64,000 nucleotides of DNA from Butyricicoccus porcorum (GCF_002157465.1 NZ_NHOC01000005.1:319134-383133); one strand, 5' to 3'. Positions 15,838 to 25,875 are shown, numbered from the stretch's first letter. Notes: generated by a model not told the origin, from the letters alone. Program-made: numbers and translations.

Positions 15838-17661
15838 ATGTGTGGAATCGTAGGTTATGCAGGCTACAATGAAGCGGCGCCCTTCCTGCTGGAAGGTCTT
15901 CAGAAGCTGGAATACCGCGGCTATGACTCTGCCGGAATTGCAGTCTTTTCTGACAAGGTGCGCACCATGAAGTCGCAGGGCCGTCTGGCAACGCTGCGTG
16001 AGAAGGTCGATGCGGCAGGCGGCATCCCCGGCACGCTGGGCATCGGCCATACCCGCTGGGCAACCCACGGCGCACCGAATGACATCAATTCGCATCCGCA
16101 TACCAGCATGAGCGGACGCATCACCGTTGTACACAACGGCATCATTGAAAACTACATCCCGCTGAAGGAAGAGCTGGAATCCCAAGGCGTTGTCTTCCGT
16201 TCGGAGACAGACACGGAGGTTGTCGCACAGCTGTTCGATAAGCTGTATGACGGCGACCTGGTCGGCACACTCATCAAGGTTATCGGCCGCATCCGCGGTT
16301 CGTATGCACTCGGCATTCTGTGCACCGACTACCCGGACACTCTGCTTGCCGTCCGCAAGGACAGCCCGATGATTATCGGCCTCGGCGAGCATGAGAATTA
16401 TATCGCATCGGATATCCCTGCGGTACTCGACCATACCCGCAACTATTACCTGCTCAACGATAATGAAATCGCCATCATCAAGGCAGATTCCGTCGAACTG
16501 CTGGATACCGACCGCAATCCGATTCACCGCGATATTTATACCGTCGATTACGATATTTCCGCAGCGGAAAAGGGCGGCTATGATTACTTCATGATGAAGG
16601 AAATCAAGGAACAGCCGGCTGCTCTGCGCACCTGCATCGGTTCGCGCATTCACGACGGCGATATCCGTCTGGATAAAATCCGCCTGACCGACGATCAGAT
16701 CCGGAACATTGGCCGCATTCATATTGTTGCCTGCGGTTCCGCCTGGCATGCAGGCATTGTCGGCAAATATGTCATCGAAGAGCTGACCCGCATCCCGGTT
16801 GAGGTCGACCTGGCATCCGAATTCCGGTACCGCCGTCCGATTCTCAGACGCAACGATCTGTGCATCACCATCAGCCAGTCGGGTGAAACCGCTGACACGC
16901 TGGCGGCACTGCGCGAAGCAAAGGCAAACGATGTCCATGTTCTGTCCATCGTCAATGCGGTTGGCAGCTCGATTGCCCGTGAGAGTGATGACGTCCTGTA
17001 TACCATGGCAGGCCCGGAAATTGCCGTCGCGACCACCAAGGGCTACAGCACGCAGCTGGCTGTGCTGTATCTGATTGCCCTCAAATTCGGCGAAATCCGT
17101 CAGACCATCGCGCCGGCGACCGCTGCAAAGCTGCTCACTGCACTGGAAGCACTGCCGGATCAGTTGGAAAGCCTGTTCGCCGACGAGGATGCGCTCAAGG
17201 CTCTGGCCAAGCAGCATGCGGACAAGAACAATGTCTTTGTCATCGGCCGCGGCATCGACTACGGTGCATCGCTGGAAAGCTCCCTGAAGCTGAAGGAAAT
17301 CTCCTATGTCCATTCCGAAGCCTATGCAGCAGGCGAGCTGAAGCACGGCACCATCTCCCTGATCGAAGAGGGTACGCTGGTTGTCGCCGTTGCAACGCAG
17401 GATCAGCTGTATGAAAAGCTGGTCAGCAACGTCAAGGAAGTCAAGGCGCGCGGCGCTTATGTTGTCGCCATTGTCAAGGAAGGCTGCACAGATGTCGAAG
17501 GTGTCGCAGACAAGGTCTTCTATATCCCGCAGACAGAGGATATCTTCACCTCTACACTGACGGTCGTTCCGATGCAGCTGTTCGCATACTACACAGCCAT
17601 TGAGCGCGGATGTGATGTCGACAAGCCGAGAAACCTCGCAAAGTCTGTCACCGTCGAGTAA
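15838..17661 (+). CDS. glmS: Glutamine-fructose-6-phosphate aminotransferase (isomerizing)
   Basis: A 607-residue cytosolic enzyme making glucosamine-6-phosphate for peptidoglycan and amino sugars. The N-terminal class II glutaminase starts MCGIVGYAGY with Cys2 as nucleophile. Two SIS isomerase domains follow (ACGSAWHAG and SQSGETADTLAAL, then GRGIDYGASLE and ELKHGTISLIE), and the C-terminus ends PRNLAKSVTVE as usual. The ribosome site is CGGAGG. The gene is controlled by the ribozyme in its leader and ends in a strong terminator. Confidence 0.97.
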   Translation: MCGIVGYAGYNEAAPFLLEGLQKLEYRGYDSAGIAVFSDKVRTMKSQGRLATLREKVDAAGGIPGTLGIGHTRWATHGAPNDINSHPHTSMSGRITVVHNGIIENYIPLKEELESQGVVFRSETDTEVVAQLFDKLYDGDLVGTLIKVIGRIRGSYALGILCTDYPDTLLAVRKDSPMIIGLGEHENYIASDIPAVLDHTRNYYLLNDNEIAIIKADSVELLDTDRNPIHRDIYTVDYDISAAEKGGYDYFMMKEIKEQPAALRTCIGSRIHDGDIRLDKIRLTDDQIRNIGRIHIVACGSAWHAGIVGKYVIEELTRIPVEVDLASEFRYRRPILRRNDLCITISQSGETADTLAALREAKANDVHVLSIVNAVGSSIARESDDVLYTMAGPEIAVATTKGYSTQLAVLYLIALKFGEIRQTIAPATAAKLLTALEALPDQLESLFADEDALKALAKQHADKNNVFVIGRGIDYGASLESSLKLKEISYVHSEAYAAGELKHGTISLIEEGTLVVAVATQDQLYEKLVSNVKEVKARGAYVVAIVKEGCTDVEGVADKVFYIPQTEDIFTSTLTVVPMQLFAYYTAIERGCDVDKPRNLAKSVTVE

Positions 17662-17678
17662 TTATACTACACAATCGC

Positions 17679-17712
17679 AAAGCGCTGCCTCATCTGGGGC
17701 AGCGCTTTTTTG
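17679..17712 (+). terminator. Terminator of glmS
   Basis: Stem AAAGCGCTGCC / GGCAGCGCTTT (17679-17689, 17698-17708) followed by a T-run. Confidence 0.95.
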
Positions 17713-17718
17713 TCAAAT

Positions 17719-17755
17719 ACAAAATTCCGCCGCGGGCGCATCCCGCGGCGGAATT
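17719..17755 (-). terminator. Terminator of rpe
   Basis: A 14-bp perfect stem AATTCCGCCGCGGG with its complement (17723-17736, 17742-17755), T-rich on its minus-strand 3' side. Confidence 0.85.
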
Positions 17756-17774
17756 GCATTTTATCTGTCAAAAA

Positions 17775-18452
17775 TCAGAACGCAAAGTAATTGTTCTCGA
17801 ACTCGTCGAAAATCTTCTTGAAGCCCTTTACATTGCCTGCGATATCGCCGCCAAAGACCGCAGAACCTGCGACGATGACATTTGCACCTGCTGCAACGAT
17901 GTCCGGCGTATTGGTCAGCTTTGCGCCGCCATCAATTTCCAGCTCACACTGGTAACCGTTCTCATCAATCGCCTTGCGGATTGCACGGATTTTATCGGTG
18001 CAGGCATCGATGTAGCCCTGACCGCCGAAGCCCGGCTCAACCGTCATAATCAGTACCATATCCAGCTCCGGCAGCAGCGGCAGCAGGACATCTGCCGGTG
18101 TGCCCGGCTTGATGGAAACACAGGCGCGAACACCGGCCTCCTTGATCTTGCGCACCTGCGCGAGTGTATCACCGTTGGACTCATAATGTACCGTGATGAT
18201 ATCCGAACCTGCCTTGATGAAATCATCGAGGTATTGATCCGGATTTGCAATCATCAGATGGACATCGAGAACGGCATCCGTCGCCTTGCGCAGCGCCTTG
18301 ACAACCGGCGCACCGATGGTCAGATTCGGTACAAAATGACCGTCCATGCAGTCGACATGGACATACTCTGCACCGGCATCGACAGCGACAGCGATATCAC
18401 GCTGCAAATTCGCAAAATCAGCGGACAGAATCGAAGGAGATAACTTAATCAT
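17775..18452 (-). CDS. rpe: Ribulose-phosphate 3-epimerase
   Basis: A 225-residue TIM barrel that interconverts ribulose-5-phosphate and xylulose-5-phosphate in the pentose phosphate pathway. Visible motifs are KLSPSILSADFANL at the start, VHVDCMDGHFVPN (metal-binding His/Asp), DVHLMI, MTVEPGFGGQ and the phosphate loop GANVIVAGSAVFGG. ATG 18452 begins the family sequence and has GGAAAG upstream. It is monocistronic, behind a hairpin-rich leader of about 190 nt. Confidence 0.95.
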   Translation of the reverse strand: MIKLSPSILSADFANLQRDIAVAVDAGAEYVHVDCMDGHFVPNLTIGAPVVKALRKATDAVLDVHLMIANPDQYLDDFIKAGSDIITVHYESNGDTLAQVRKIKEAGVRACVSIKPGTPADVLLPLLPELDMVLIMTVEPGFGGQGYIDACTDKIRAIRKAIDENGYQCELEIDGGAKLTNTPDIVAAGANVIVAGSAVFGGDIAGNVKGFKKIFDEFENNYFAF

Positions 18453-18477
18453 AACAAACTCTTTCCTTTCCCTTGTT

Positions 18478-18641
18478 GCGGGCGCACGCAATCGCCCTTC
18501 TTTTCATATGCTGGAACAGGCGGGAAACCTCTGCGCTGGCCAGTTCCAGCGCCCGTTTGTCGGCGCCGACATCGCCTTTCGCATACGGGAACCGTCCTGC
18601 CTTTCCTGTCGGGGCGGTTCCTCCCTGTATGTCCCGCGTTT
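18478..18641 (-). ncRNA. Hairpin-rich 5' leader of rpe (candidate structured RNA)
   Basis: Between the promoter and the rpe start, four stems can form in a row: GGAACCG/CGGTTCC (18588-18594, 18615-18621), the 12-bp palindrome GTCGGCGCCGAC (18559-18570), CGCTGG/CCAGCG (18534-18551) and GGGCG/CGCCC (18480-18497). I recognise no known riboswitch class. A protein-like frame without a start codon also crosses this stretch, so a decayed gene is an alternative. Confidence 0.35.
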
Positions 18642-18647
18642 TCTATC

Positions 18648-18676
18648 ATTATACAACAAACTCAGGAAATATCCAA
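18648..18676 (-). promoter_or_regulatory. Promoter of rpe
   Basis: On the minus strand TTGGAT (18671-18676), a 17-bp spacer and TATAAT (18648-18653). Confidence 0.65.
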
Positions 18677-18762
18677 TTGTTTGGCGACAAGTTGAGCGAA
18701 AGTTTTCGCAATCTCCCTCCTTCTCCCCCCGTCTTGCGCCGGACACCATGGAAAACGCAAAC

Positions 18763-18792
18763 GAGCGCACCGCAGCTGCCCGCGGTGCGCTC
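18763..18792 (-). terminator. Terminator of purL
   Basis: Stem GAGCGCACCGC / GCGGTGCGCTC (18763-18773, 18782-18792), 20 bp past the purL stop, with a T-containing tail on the minus strand. Confidence 0.75.
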
Positions 18793-18812
18793 TTCTTATA
18801 TCCGGCTAAACC

Positions 18813-21800
18813 TTACTTGAAGTACTTTACGCCGTTTTCAAACAGCGGCTGATACTTTTCGCCAAAAATGTTCTGACCGACATATCTGGTATAGCGCTCG
18901 GTGTGACCCATCTTGCCGAGCACACGACCGTCCGGAGAGGTAATGCCCTCAATTGCGCACATCGAACCGTTCGGGTTGAACGCGATGTCCATCGACGGCT
19001 CACCGTTAAAGTCTACATACTGGAATGCGACCTGACCGTTTGCAATCAGGCGGTCAATTTCCGCCTGCGGCGCAACGAAGCGGCCTTCGCCGTGGGAAAC
19101 CGCGATCGAATGCACATCGCCCACCTCACAGGAGGACAGCCACGGGGATTTGACGGACGCAACGCGCGTCTGTACATAGCGCGACTGATGGCGGCCGATC
19201 AGGTTGTAGGTCAGCGTCGGGCAGGTGTCATCCAGATCACGGATTTCGCCATACGGCACCAGACCCAGCTTGATGAGTGCCTGGAAGCCGTTGCAGATGC
19301 CGAGCATCAGGCCGTCACGGTTGCCCAGCAGATCATGAACTGCATCCTTGATTGCCGGTGCGCGCAGGAACGAAGCGATGAACTTACCGGATCCGTCCGG
19401 CTCGTCGCCGCCGGAGAAACCGCCCGGAAGAATCATCATCTGGGACGAGCGGATTGCTGCCTCCAGCTCTTCCGCAGATGCCATCAGTGCATCCTGCGAC
19501 AGGTTGCGGACAACGACAATCTTTGCCTCGCCGCCTGCGGTTTCGACAGCCTTTGCGGTGTCATATTCGCAGTTGGTGCCCGGGAATACCGGGATGACAG
19601 CAGCCGGACGTGCGGTCTTGACTGCCGGTGCCTTGGTGTTGCGCTCGGTGAAGGACGGCTTGACCATCTTGTCGTCAGAAGCAGCGGCACGGGTCGGGAA
19701 TACCTTCTCCAGCGTGCCTTCGAGTGCATTCTTGACATCATCCAGCGCAATGATTTCGCCGAATGCGTCGATTTCCGGCTTGTCGGTGGTCATACCGACC
19801 AGCCACAGCGGCATGTTGTACAGCTCTTCGGTGGCTTCGATCAGGATGCCGCCGTAATTCTTGAGGAACAGCGCATCCGGTGTGAACTCCGGCCCAAAGG
19901 TGAAACCGATGTCGTTGCCGATTGCCATCTTCATAATGCCTTCCGCGATGCCGCCGGAAGCCAGTGCCCACGATGCAGCAACCTTCCCCTCGTCGATCAG
20001 GCGCTGTACAACCTCCCACGTCGCGCGGATCGCCTGATAATCCGGCGAACCGTCCATATTATACGTCGCGTCGAAGAAGTAAACCGGATGACCTGCCGCC
20101 TTGAATTCCGGCGAAACCAGATGGTCTGCCTCCTGCGGTGCAATGGCAAACGAAACCAGCGTGGGCGGTACATGCATATCATCATAGGTACCGGACATGG
20201 AATCCTTGCCGCCGATGGCTGCACGACCCAGCGATTCCTGTGCATCATATGCGCCGAGCAGAGCTGCAAGCGGCGTGCCGAACTTCTCCGGATCGCGGTT
20301 GAGGTGTTCAAAATATTCCTGGAAGGTCAGGTAAGCGGTGCGGTAATCACAGCCTGCGGCAACCAGACGCGCCATCGATTCGATGACTGCGCAAGATGCG
20401 CCGAGGAACGGATTCTGCTCCATGAAATACGGATCAAAACCGAAGCCCATGACAGACGCAGTAGAGCACTGGCCTGCGGTCGGCAATGTTGCTGCCATGA
20501 CCTGTGTCGGGGTCAGCTGATTCTTGCCGCCATACGGCATGAAGACAGAGCTTGCACCGATGGAGCCGTCAAAGCGCTCTGTCAGGCCGCGCTCGAGGCA
20601 GATATTCAGCGTGGATGCCAGATTCAGCATCTTTTCCTTCAGCGTTGCACCCTCTGCCGGGCATTCAATGCTCGGAACAGGCAGCTGGGAAACGTGTGCA
20701 TCCGCATGCTTGGAAGCGCCATTGGTATTGAGGAAATCGCGGGAAACATCGACAATCGTTTTGCCGTTCCACGTCATGCGCAGGCGGTTGGTGTCGGTGA
20801 CCGTCGCAACGACAGTCGCCTCGATGTTTTCCTCATTTGCCATTTTGATGAATTTTTCGACATTTTCCGGCGCAACGACAACTGCCATACGCTCCTGAGA
20901 CTCGGAAATTGCCAGCTCGGTGCCATCCAGGCCGTCATACTTCTTCGGTACGGCGTTCAGGTCGATATCCAGACCATCTGCCAGTTCGCCGATGGCGACG
21001 GATACGCCGCCCGCGCCGAAGTCGTTGCAACGGCGGATCATGCGGGTGACCTCCGGATTGCGGAACAGGCGCTGAATCTTGCGCTCCTCCGGCGGATTGC
21101 CCTTCTGGACCTCTGCGCCGCAGGTTTCCAGCGACTCTGTGGTGTGGCTCTTGGAGGAACCGGTTGCGCCGCCACAGCCGTCGCGGCCGGTGCGTCCGCC
21201 GAGCAGGATGACGATATCGCCCGGATCCGGAACCTCACGGATGACGTTATCAATTGGAGCCGCGCCGACAACTGCGCCGATTTCCATGCGCTTTGCAACG
21301 TAGCCCGGATGGTAAATTTCATGGACAAGGCCGGTGGAAAGGCCGATCTGGTTGCCGTAAGACGAATAACCGCCCGCCGCTGTCGTACACAGCTTGCGCT
21401 GCGGCAGCTTGTGCTCCAGCGTCTCGTTCAGCGGGACAGTCGGATCGCCTGCACCGGTGACGCGCATCGCCTGATAGACGTAGCTTCTGCCGGACAGCGG
21501 GTCACGGATGGCACCGCCAAGGCAGGTTGCCGCGCCGCCGAACGGTTCGATTTCGGTCGGATGGTTGTGCGTCTCATTCTTGAACATCAGCAGCCACGGC
21601 TCCTTCTTGCCGTCTACGGTTGCCTGAATGCGGATGGAGCACGCATTGATCTCCTCGCTCTCATCGAGGTTTGCCAGATTGCCGCGCTTCTTGAGCACCT
21701 TGCCGGCAGCGGTGCCGACATCCATCAGCGTAATCGGACGCTTTGCCGCCTTCTCCTCGCCATAGACCTCGCGGCGGCCCGCCAGATAGCGGTCAAACGC

Positions 21801-22544
21801 ATCCTTGACCATCTGGTCATCGATGATGCTGTTGTCGATCTCCGTCAGGAAGGTAGTGTGGCGGCAGTGATCCGACCAATAGGTATCGATCATGCGCACC
21901 TCAGTGATGGTCGGGTCGCGCTTTTCCTCGCCTGCAAAATAGCTCTGGAGGAACTGCAGGTCGTCCAGCTCCATTGCCAGACCCAGGCTGGTGCGCATCT
22001 CTTCCAGCGCTGCGGTATCCATCGAGATAAAGCCCTCAACGGTGTCAACCGCGGTCGGAATCGCATACTTTGCCTCGAGCGTTTCCGGCTTTTCTGCGGA
22101 AGCCTCGCGGGAATCCACCGGGTTGATGAGATAGCCGCGGATTTTGTCCAGCTCTGCGTCCGTCAGCTTGCCGCCGAGCACATAGATATGTGCCGCCGCG
22201 ACCTTCGGGCGCTCGCCCTGCGTCATCAGCTGAATGCACTGCGCGCACGAATCCGAACGCTGGTCATACTGACCCGGCAGCGGCTCGACCGCGAGAATGC
22301 GGTAATCACCCTCCGGCATCGGGAACTGCTCGTCATAGCAGTCATCCACCATCGGCTCGGAGAACACAATATTCTTTGCCTTCGCATAGACCTCCGCGTC
22401 AATGCCCTCGACATCATAGCGGCACAGCTCGCGCACATAGGTGAGCGCCGGAATCTCCAGCAGCTCACGCATGCTGCTGCACAGCGACTGCGATGCGCTG
22501 TCAAATCCGCTGCGTTTTTCAGTATAGCATCTTAATACTGCCAT
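18813..22544 (-). CDS. purL: Phosphoribosylformylglycinamidine synthase, single-chain
   Basis: A 1243-residue enzyme of purine synthesis that converts FGAR, ATP and glutamine to FGAM. It is the large fused form: an N-terminal PurS-like domain (1-170), tandem AIRS-like synthetase halves (HNHPTEIEPFGGAATCLGG, GDIVILLGGRTGRDGCGG, GGKDSMSGTYDD), and a C-terminal class I glutaminase with the nucleophile Cys in GICNGFQAL and the His-Glu pair in SHGEGRF. Length fits clostridial single-chain PurL. It is monocistronic; other pur genes are not adjacent. Confidence 0.96.
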   Translation of the reverse strand: MAVLRCYTEKRSGFDSASQSLCSSMRELLEIPALTYVRELCRYDVEGIDAEVYAKAKNIVFSEPMVDDCYDEQFPMPEGDYRILAVEPLPGQYDQRSDSCAQCIQLMTQGERPKVAAAHIYVLGGKLTDAELDKIRGYLINPVDSREASAEKPETLEAKYAIPTAVDTVEGFISMDTAALEEMRTSLGLAMELDDLQFLQSYFAGEEKRDPTITEVRMIDTYWSDHCRHTTFLTEIDNSIIDDQMVKDAFDRYLAGRREVYGEEKAAKRPITLMDVGTAAGKVLKKRGNLANLDESEEINACSIRIQATVDGKKEPWLLMFKNETHNHPTEIEPFGGAATCLGGAIRDPLSGRSYVYQAMRVTGAGDPTVPLNETLEHKLPQRKLCTTAAGGYSSYGNQIGLSTGLVHEIYHPGYVAKRMEIGAVVGAAPIDNVIREVPDPGDIVILLGGRTGRDGCGGATGSSKSHTTESLETCGAEVQKGNPPEERKIQRLFRNPEVTRMIRRCNDFGAGGVSVAIGELADGLDIDLNAVPKKYDGLDGTELAISESQERMAVVVAPENVEKFIKMANEENIEATVVATVTDTNRLRMTWNGKTIVDVSRDFLNTNGASKHADAHVSQLPVPSIECPAEGATLKEKMLNLASTLNICLERGLTERFDGSIGASSVFMPYGGKNQLTPTQVMAATLPTAGQCSTASVMGFGFDPYFMEQNPFLGASCAVIESMARLVAAGCDYRTAYLTFQEYFEHLNRDPEKFGTPLAALLGAYDAQESLGRAAIGGKDSMSGTYDDMHVPPTLVSFAIAPQEADHLVSPEFKAAGHPVYFFDATYNMDGSPDYQAIRATWEVVQRLIDEGKVAASWALASGGIAEGIMKMAIGNDIGFTFGPEFTPDALFLKNYGGILIEATEELYNMPLWLVGMTTDKPEIDAFGEIIALDDVKNALEGTLEKVFPTRAAASDDKMVKPSFTERNTKAPAVKTARPAAVIPVFPGTNCEYDTAKAVETAGGEAKIVVVRNLSQDALMASAEELEAAIRSSQMMILPGGFSGGDEPDGSGKFIASFLRAPAIKDAVHDLLGNRDGLMLGICNGFQALIKLGLVPYGEIRDLDDTCPTLTYNLIGRHQSRYVQTRVASVKSPWLSSCEVGDVHSIAVSHGEGRFVAPQAEIDRLIANGQVAFQYVDFNGEPSMDIAFNPNGSMCAIEGITSPDGRVLGKMGHTERYTRYVGQNIFGEKYQPLFENGVKYFK

Positions 22545-22740
22545 GTTGCACCTCGAAAAAACATAGTATAGTCGTCAAATTTTTACGAATCGCATATTTA
22601 ATACTATCATACCGTTTTTCCCATCCCTTTGCAAGGGCAGGGCGGCAGAAAAACGGCATTTTGCGCGAAATTTGCGGAACTTTCCCGTTTGTTTGGGTAT
22701 TTGACCAACACTTTTGTTACAAAAAACATACGAACGCAGA

Positions 22741-22777
22741 AGCGCTCCCCCTGCGTCGTGCGTGCCGGGAGAGCGCT
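22741..22777 (-). terminator. Possible terminator of the HtrA gene
   Basis: Stem AGCGCTCCC / GGGAGAGCGCT (22741-22749, 22767-22777); a T-run appears only about 15 bases further on the minus strand, so confidence is modest. Confidence 0.5.
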
Positions 22778-22791
22778 GTTGTGTATCAAAT

Positions 22792-24264
22792 TTACGGAAT
22801 GGTATAGCCGTAACCGCCATATGGGCTGGTCTGTCCGTCCTGAGACGAGGAGGACGAATCATTCTGTGTCGCAGAGGTACCTGCCAGATCCGCCTGGTCA
22901 ACCAACGTGATGCTGACGGTGAGCGTCTTGCCGGAGCGATAGACCGTCAACTCCATTGTGTCGCCCGCCTTCATGTTGTTCTTAACCGAATTGATGTCGC
23001 TCATGCAGGTGATTTTCTGCCCGTTGACGCCGGTGATGATATCGCCTTCCTTAATGCCCTTCTGGTAGGCATCGGATGCCGTATCGACACTGGTGACCAT
23101 GACACCCTGCGGGATTTTGTAATAGGCCGCGCGCATCTCCTCGATGTCATAGCCGCTGATTCCAATCGCCGGACGGCCGGTGACATGACCGTAGGCAATC
23201 AGCTGGTCGACAACCTCCTTGACCGTGTTGGTCGGGATGGCGAAGCCCATGCCCTCAATAGAAGCGCTGTCCGAGCTGGTCGCGCTCAGCTTGGAAGAGG
23301 TGATTCCGATGACCTGGCCGCTCGTATTGATGAGCGCGCCGCCGGAGTTGCCCGGATTGATCGCAGTGTCCGTCTGAATCAGTGTCATCTCACGGTCATT
23401 GATGGTCACATTGCGGTTGATGGCGGAGATAAAGCCGCCGGTAAAGCTGTTCTGGAATTCCACACCGCCGGGCGAACCGATGGCAAATGCACGGTCGCCG
23501 ACCTTCACGTCGTCCGAATTGCCAAATTCCGCGGCCGTCAGCCCGTCTGCGTCAATCTTGAGCACAGCGAGATCGGTCTGTTCATCCGTGCCGATCAGTT
23601 CCGCCTCATAGGTGGTTGAATCGTTCATTACAACGGTGATTTTGTCGCCGTCCTCCACAACATGGTTGTTCGTGATGATATAACCGTCTTCACTCATGAT
23701 GACGCCCGAGCCGGACGACTCACTGCCCATCTGAATGTCATCGACGACAATGGACACGATAGATGGGGTCACCTTTTCATACACGCCGGAATAGCTCGCC
23801 GCGTCATCGCTGCCCGCGCTGGATGTACCGCTGACCTGCATCTTTGTAGAATCGTCCGGCAGGCCGCTGCCGCTGTCCACCGCACTGCTCGAGCTGTCCG
23901 CCGTCAGGCCGGACAGGTCAATGCCGCCGCCTGCGAGCATGCCGCCACCAAACGCCACTGCCGCGATGATAACGCCTGCAATAACCGGTTTCCACGGGAA
24001 TTTCCCGTTTTTGCGCGGTTTTTTATTTCGATTCGGTTTCTGTCCGCCGCTCCACTGCTCATAGGCAGAGGGGCCGCTGGGAGGCGGTGTACTGCCGCCG
24101 CCCGTACTTCCGGCAGAAGTATTCTGACTGCCATAGGTATACGACTGATTGCTGCCTGTATTCTGATATGCACTTCCCGGCCGCTCATCTGCGCCGCGCA
24201 CCGGCGTCTGGAACGGTGTAGTCTGGGGATCTTCGTGCTCGGTATTCCGATTCAACTCGTCCAT
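22792..24264 (-). CDS. HtrA/DegP-type serine protease with PDZ domain
   Basis: A 490-residue membrane-anchored quality-control protease. A low-complexity cytosolic N-terminus (1-95) is followed by one transmembrane helix (PVIAGVIIAAVAFGGGMLAG). The trypsin-like domain carries His in ITNNHVVEDGD, Asp in QTDLAVLKID and Ser in INPGNSGGALIN. A C-terminal PDZ domain follows (GVMVTSVDTASDAYQKGIKE), then a Ser-rich tail. It lies downstream of a two-component system in the same orientation but is separated by a terminator. Confidence 0.93.
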   Translation of the reverse strand: MDELNRNTEHEDPQTTPFQTPVRGADERPGSAYQNTGSNQSYTYGSQNTSAGSTGGGSTPPPSGPSAYEQWSGGQKPNRNKKPRKNGKFPWKPVIAGVIIAAVAFGGGMLAGGGIDLSGLTADSSSSAVDSGSGLPDDSTKMQVSGTSSAGSDDAASYSGVYEKVTPSIVSIVVDDIQMGSESSGSGVIMSEDGYIITNNHVVEDGDKITVVMNDSTTYEAELIGTDEQTDLAVLKIDADGLTAAEFGNSDDVKVGDRAFAIGSPGGVEFQNSFTGGFISAINRNVTINDREMTLIQTDTAINPGNSGGALINTSGQVIGITSSKLSATSSDSASIEGMGFAIPTNTVKEVVDQLIAYGHVTGRPAIGISGYDIEEMRAAYYKIPQGVMVTSVDTASDAYQKGIKEGDIITGVNGQKITCMSDINSVKNNMKAGDTMELTVYRSGKTLTVSITLVDQADLAGTSATQNDSSSSSQDGQTSPYGGYGYTIP

Positions 24265-24360
24265 AAGCGTAGCCTCCTTTGTTATGCTTCTATTGTACGC
24301 GCAAAATATGGTTTTTCGTTGTCGCCAATGTTAAGATTTTGTGAATGTCACCCGCTGTGC

Positions 24361-24395
24361 AAAACAAACGCCTCTGCGCAACTTGCAGAGGCGTT
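24361..24395 (-). terminator. Terminator of the two-component operon
   Basis: Stem AACGCCTCTGC / GCAGAGGCGTT (24367-24377, 24385-24395) followed on the minus strand by a T-rich tract. Confidence 0.85.
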
Positions 24396-24402
24396 TTCTG
24401 TG

Positions 24403-25872
24403 TTATTTCTGTGTCAGCTGGTGGTCTTCCTTCCCGCCGGAGGATTTCTGCGCAAGCGGAACAGTGAATGCGAACTCGGTTTCGCCGTTCGCTGAGCGCA
24501 CCGAAATATCACCGCCGTGCAGATTGACGATGGATTTGACGATATACAGGCCGAGACCCGCGCCCGTGCGGTCACGGCTGCGGCTGCGGTCAACCTTGTA
24601 AAAGCGGTCGAATACATGCGGCAGATCCTCCGCCGGAATTTCCGAGCCGGTGTTTCGGATAGAGAACAGGCTCATTGTGCCCTCCACCTCCGCGCGGATG
24701 GTCAGCGTGCCGCCCTCATTCACGAACTTGACTGCATTGTCCACAAGATTGTAAACCACACGGTAAATATGGTCACTGTCGCCGTTGACAATCAGGCTGT
24801 CCTGCAAATCGACATCCATTTCCAACTTTTTGTCGTTGATCTGCTTTTCAAAGCTGATGAGCACACGCGCTGCCATTTCCGTCAGATCAAACGGCGCAGG
24901 TGTGATAATCAGCTCGCCTGCCTGAATTTTCGCCGCATCCAGCATGCGCATGACGAGGCGTGACAGGCGGTCGACCTCCTCCGAAATAATTCGCAGGTAC
25001 TGCGGATGGCGTTCCTGCGGAATCGTGCCGTCCAGCATGCCGTCGACAAAGCCGCGGATGGAGGTCATCGGAGTTTTGAGCTCATGCGAAACATTTGCGA
25101 CAAAGCCGCGGCTGAGCTCCTCCTGCTGTTGCAGCGATGTCGCCATGTTGTTGAAGCTGACTGCCAGCTCGTCGATTTCATCGCAGTTGTTGTTCTCCGA
25201 AACGCGCACGTCAAATTCGCCATGCCCGAACTTTTTCGCCGCGGAAACCAGTCCCTTGAGCGGCCGCGTCAGCATATCCGACAGGAACCAGCTGATAATC
25301 AGTGTCAGCACCAGCGTAATCGCAATAATGAACAGATAGCTGCGCATGATGGTATGCATCAGTCCGGTGGTCGAGGCAGACGGGATTGCCGCAATGACCA
25401 GCGCGACCGTCTCAGCGGCGTCATCTGTACAGTTTGCGCCCGCAATGAAATAGTTTTCTGAAAACAGACCGCTGACATTGCCGAGTCCAAAGTACGAACC
25501 CTTGTCCCGGATGGACTGCACCAGCTTACCGCTGACCGTGCCTTGAATCTGATCCTTTTCGATGCCGTCATCCTTTGGCAGCGAGCAGATCAGCACCTTG
25601 CCCTGCGCGTCGGTCAGCAGGATGGTACAGCCGCTGACCGCTGCCTGCTGGTCCAGATAGGTCTTGAGGAATGTATTGTCCTGCGTCTGCAACAGGATGG
25701 TGTTGTTTTCGACAATCGCATCGACATAGCTGACGGTTGTTTCCAGCTGCTCCTGCTTTTCCTGCACGGAATAGCGGCTGACCTGCGCCATGAACACGCC
25801 GCCCGCAAAGGTAAAGCTGACGAGAATCAGCAGCGCGAACGCCATATAGTTCTTGACAAAAATATTTCTCAT
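24403..25872 (-). CDS. Membrane sensor histidine kinase
   Basis: A 489-residue kinase with an N-terminal transmembrane helix (about 11-30), an extracytoplasmic sensor of about 130 residues, a second helix (SYLFIIAITLVLTLIISWFL), a HAMP linker, the HisKA dimerisation domain with the phosphorylated His in VANVSHELKTPMTSIRG, and a HATPase domain (YNLVDNAVKF, GAGLGLYIVKSI). Its partner response regulator is 3 bp upstream. The domain arrangement is PhoR/VicK-like; the stimulus is unknown. Confidence 0.92.
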   Translation of the reverse strand: MRNIFVKNYMAFALLILVSFTFAGGVFMAQVSRYSVQEKQEQLETTVSYVDAIVENNTILLQTQDNTFLKTYLDQQAAVSGCTILLTDAQGKVLICSLPKDDGIEKDQIQGTVSGKLVQSIRDKGSYFGLGNVSGLFSENYFIAGANCTDDAAETVALVIAAIPSASTTGLMHTIMRSYLFIIAITLVLTLIISWFLSDMLTRPLKGLVSAAKKFGHGEFDVRVSENNNCDEIDELAVSFNNMATSLQQQEELSRGFVANVSHELKTPMTSIRGFVDGMLDGTIPQERHPQYLRIISEEVDRLSRLVMRMLDAAKIQAGELIITPAPFDLTEMAARVLISFEKQINDKKLEMDVDLQDSLIVNGDSDHIYRVVYNLVDNAVKFVNEGGTLTIRAEVEGTMSLFSIRNTGSEIPAEDLPHVFDRFYKVDRSRSRDRTGAGLGLYIVKSIVNLHGGDISVRSANGETEFAFTVPLAQKSSGGKEDHQLTQK

Positions 25873-25875
25873 GGA

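Noticed and set aside
18903-22535. A 1210-codon open frame on the plus strand opposite purL
   Set aside because: It is the antisense shadow of a clear purL gene; its composition (Arg/Cys/His-rich) and lack of family features show it is a by-product of biased codon use.
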